A stretch of DNA of 7,490 nt from Anaerolineales bacterium (GTDB lineage Bacteria; Chloroflexota; Anaerolineae; Anaerolineales; DRMV01), in the NCBI GenBank assembly GCA_015494815.1, contig WGAK01000223.1, positions 1 to 7,490 of the forward strand, in the 5' to 3' direction. Below are positions 6,961 to 7,490 of this stretch, one piece after another. The stretch's first letter is position 1. Each line of letters opens with the position of its first letter. A program made the position numbers and the translations under genes. A model generated the notes under the pieces. It was not told where the DNA came from. It ran no database searches and worked only from the letters and a program-made list of their open reading frames with translations.

Positions 6961-6969
6961 ATTATACCA
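6961..6969 (-). promoter_or_regulatory. extended -10 promoter of the yebC-ruvC-ruvA cluster
   Basis: On the minus strand this reads TGGTATAAT, a perfect TATAAT (6966-6961) with the TGn extension. The G/C-only stretch 16-18 bp upstream gives no recognisable -35 box, which an extended -10 can tolerate. The predicted transcript start near 6954 leaves a leader of about 75 nt before the yebC ATG. I see no clear riboswitch or attenuator in that leader. Confidence 0.72.
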
Positions 6970-6992
6970 AAGCCCGCTCGGGCGGCGGGCTT
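6970..6992. repeat. 8-bp inverted repeat between divergent promoters
   Basis: AAGCCCGC (6970-6977) and GCGGGCTT (6985-6992) are exact reverse complements with a 7-nt spacer. The element starts directly beside the yebC -10 region and its right arm overlaps the first two bases of the tRNA-His -35 box. It could be an operator serving both promoters, or simply a GC-rich palindrome. Confidence 0.5.
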
Positions 6993-7019
6993 GGCAAGGC
7001 CGGGGCCTGGTGGTATACT
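6991..7019 (+). promoter_or_regulatory. sigma-70-type promoter of the tRNA-His gene
   Basis: TTGGCA (6991-6996) as -35 and TATACT (7014-7019) as -10 are separated by 17 bp, with a TGG extension just before the -10. Each box differs from consensus by one base. The start of transcription should fall near 7026, which gives a leader of about 32 nt before the tRNA. Confidence 0.8.
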
Positions 7020-7027
7020 ATGCGTGC

Positions 7028-7048
7028 GGCCCACTTTCGGTATGGGCC
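7028..7048 (+). repeat. leader hairpin in the tRNA-His precursor
   Basis: GGCCCA (7028-7033) and TGGGCC (7043-7048) form a perfect 6-bp stem with a 9-nt loop. It begins just after the predicted transcript start and ends 9 nt before the tRNA. It would lie in the 5' leader that RNase P removes. A role in processing is inference. Confidence 0.4.
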
Positions 7049-7057
7049 AAAGCGGAT

Positions 7058-7130
7058 GGTGGCCGTAGCTCAATGGCAGAGCACCTGACTGTGGATCAGG
7101 TGGTTGGGGGTTCAAATCCCCTCGGCCACC
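7058..7130 (+). tRNA. tRNA-His (anticodon GTG)
   Basis: A full cloverleaf folds. The acceptor stem is GTGGCCG (7059-7065) with CGGCCAC (7123-7129). The D arm is GCTC/GAGC. The anticodon arm is CCTGA/TCAGG with loop CTGTGGA, so the anticodon is GTG at 7091-7093. The T arm is GGGGG/CCCCT with loop TTCAAAT. The extra 5' G (7058) opposite discriminator C73 (7130) is the hallmark of tRNA-His and the identity element for histidyl-tRNA synthetase. The 3' CCA is not encoded (CCT follows), so it must be added by a nucleotidyltransferase. The gene stands alone on the plus strand, with its own promoter and a hairpin terminator downstream. Confidence 0.97.
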
Positions 7131-7144
7131 CCTGAAGGCAAAAG

Positions 7145-7177
7145 CAAACGCCCCCGGCGCGATGCCGAGGGCGTTTG
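7145..7177. terminator. bidirectional hairpin terminator between tRNA-His and the DUF167 gene
   Basis: CAAACGCCC (7145-7153) pairs perfectly with GGGCGTTTG (7169-7177). After one C/A mismatch, CGGC pairs with GCCG around the 5-nt loop GCGAT. On the plus strand the hairpin is followed by TGTTC and ends with its own TTTG; on the minus strand by CTTTTG. It lies 14 nt past the tRNA and 19 nt past the stop of the minus-strand gene, so it can serve both converging units. Confidence 0.82.
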
Positions 7178-7196
7178 TGTTCGGCCTGTGGCGTGG

Positions 7197-7490
7197 TCAC
7201 GGCTCCGAGGGAGCCCAGGCCTGGGCTAAACGCTGCGCCACCACCGCGGGAGCCAGGCCGGCCACGCTGATGATTTTGCTGGGCTTGTGCAGACCGGCCA
7301 AAATTTCGATGTCGTGCTTGGCCACCCCCAAGACCGCGCTCAAATAGTCCACCAGGTGCTGATTGACGGCCCAGGGATTGGCCGCGGCGGCGACCTGAAT
7401 CTCAACCACGCCCGAATCCTCGTGGATGGCATGGATGCCCGTGGTCGCTGCGCCCTCGCGGGCCACCACCAGCAACGCGCTGCCCCCTTG
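7197..7490 (-). CDS. DUF167/YggU-like protein (N-terminus beyond window edge)
   Basis: The frame is open to the right edge, giving 97 visible residues that begin Q-G-G-S-A-L-L-V-V-A-R-E-G. The TTG at 7475 could be a start but lacks a convincing context, so I treat the gene as cut by the edge. The pattern fits DUF167 (YggU family, about 90-110 residues): strand V-V-E-I-Q-V-A-A-A, then N-P-W-A-V-N-Q-H-L-V-D-Y-L-S-A-V-L-G-V (helix), then D-I-E-I-L-A-G, then K-P-S-K-I-I-S-V-A-G-L, then a C-terminal helix. The usual G-K-A-N and S-R-x-K motifs are altered (W-A-V-N and K-P-S-K). The family has a small alpha/beta fold and its biochemical role is not established. It probably ends at the hairpin just downstream. 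Confidence 0.72.
   Translation of the reverse strand, partial: QGGSALLVVAREGAATTGIHAIHEDSGVVEIQVAAAANPWAVNQHLVDYLSAVLGVAKHDIEILAGLHKPSKIISVAGLAPAVVAQRLAQAWAPSEP

Noticed and set aside
6891..7115. Small minus-strand open frame upstream of yebC
   Set aside because: It runs through the tRNA-His gene and both promoters in antisense and has no recognisable content.
1..7490. CRISPR array, insertion sequence, phage attachment site or defence island
   Set aside because: I found no regularly spaced repeats, transposase, integrase or terminal inverted repeats, and the tRNA 3' end has no visible duplicate in the window.

Overview
The window is very GC-rich, densely packed bacterial DNA. All protein genes lie on the minus strand, and one tRNA gene lies on the plus strand. 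The NuoE-NuoF fusion, the dynamin-like GTPase and the yebC-ruvC-ruvA order without an adjacent ruvB would suit a Chloroflexota (Anaerolineae-like) genome. That placement is an inference from gene content and base composition and is not proven.

Right part, 6880-7490. A partial DUF167/YggU-like gene enters from the right edge on the minus strand and converges on a plus-strand tRNA-His(GUG) gene. One strong hairpin between them can end transcription from both sides. The tRNA has a near-consensus promoter. Back to back with it is an extended -10 promoter that drives yebC on the minus strand, and a perfect 8-bp inverted repeat separates the two promoters.

Middle, 3278-6879. One co-directional cluster reads yebC (YebC/PmpR family), ruvC (Holliday junction resolvase), ruvA (junction-binding subunit), then a dynamin-like GTPase with two predicted membrane segments. 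ruvC and ruvA share an ATGA overlap. The GTPase gene sits where ruvB often lies.

Left part, 1-3202. A separate minus-strand group begins after a 75-bp gap that holds a possible -10 element and an inverted repeat. Its first gene encodes a fused NuoE-NuoF diaphorase with [2Fe-2S], FMN/NADH and [4Fe-4S] motifs. The second encodes a membrane-anchored coiled-coil protein with a RelE/ParE-like C-terminal segment. The third is fdhD, the formate dehydrogenase accessory sulfurtransferase, truncated by the window edge. The presence of fdhD suggests that the diaphorase is the NAD-reducing beta subunit of a Mo/W-dependent formate dehydrogenase rather than part of complex I. The catalytic alpha subunit is not in the window. 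The most unusual element is the middle protein of this group. No stretch over 300 bases lacks a gene.
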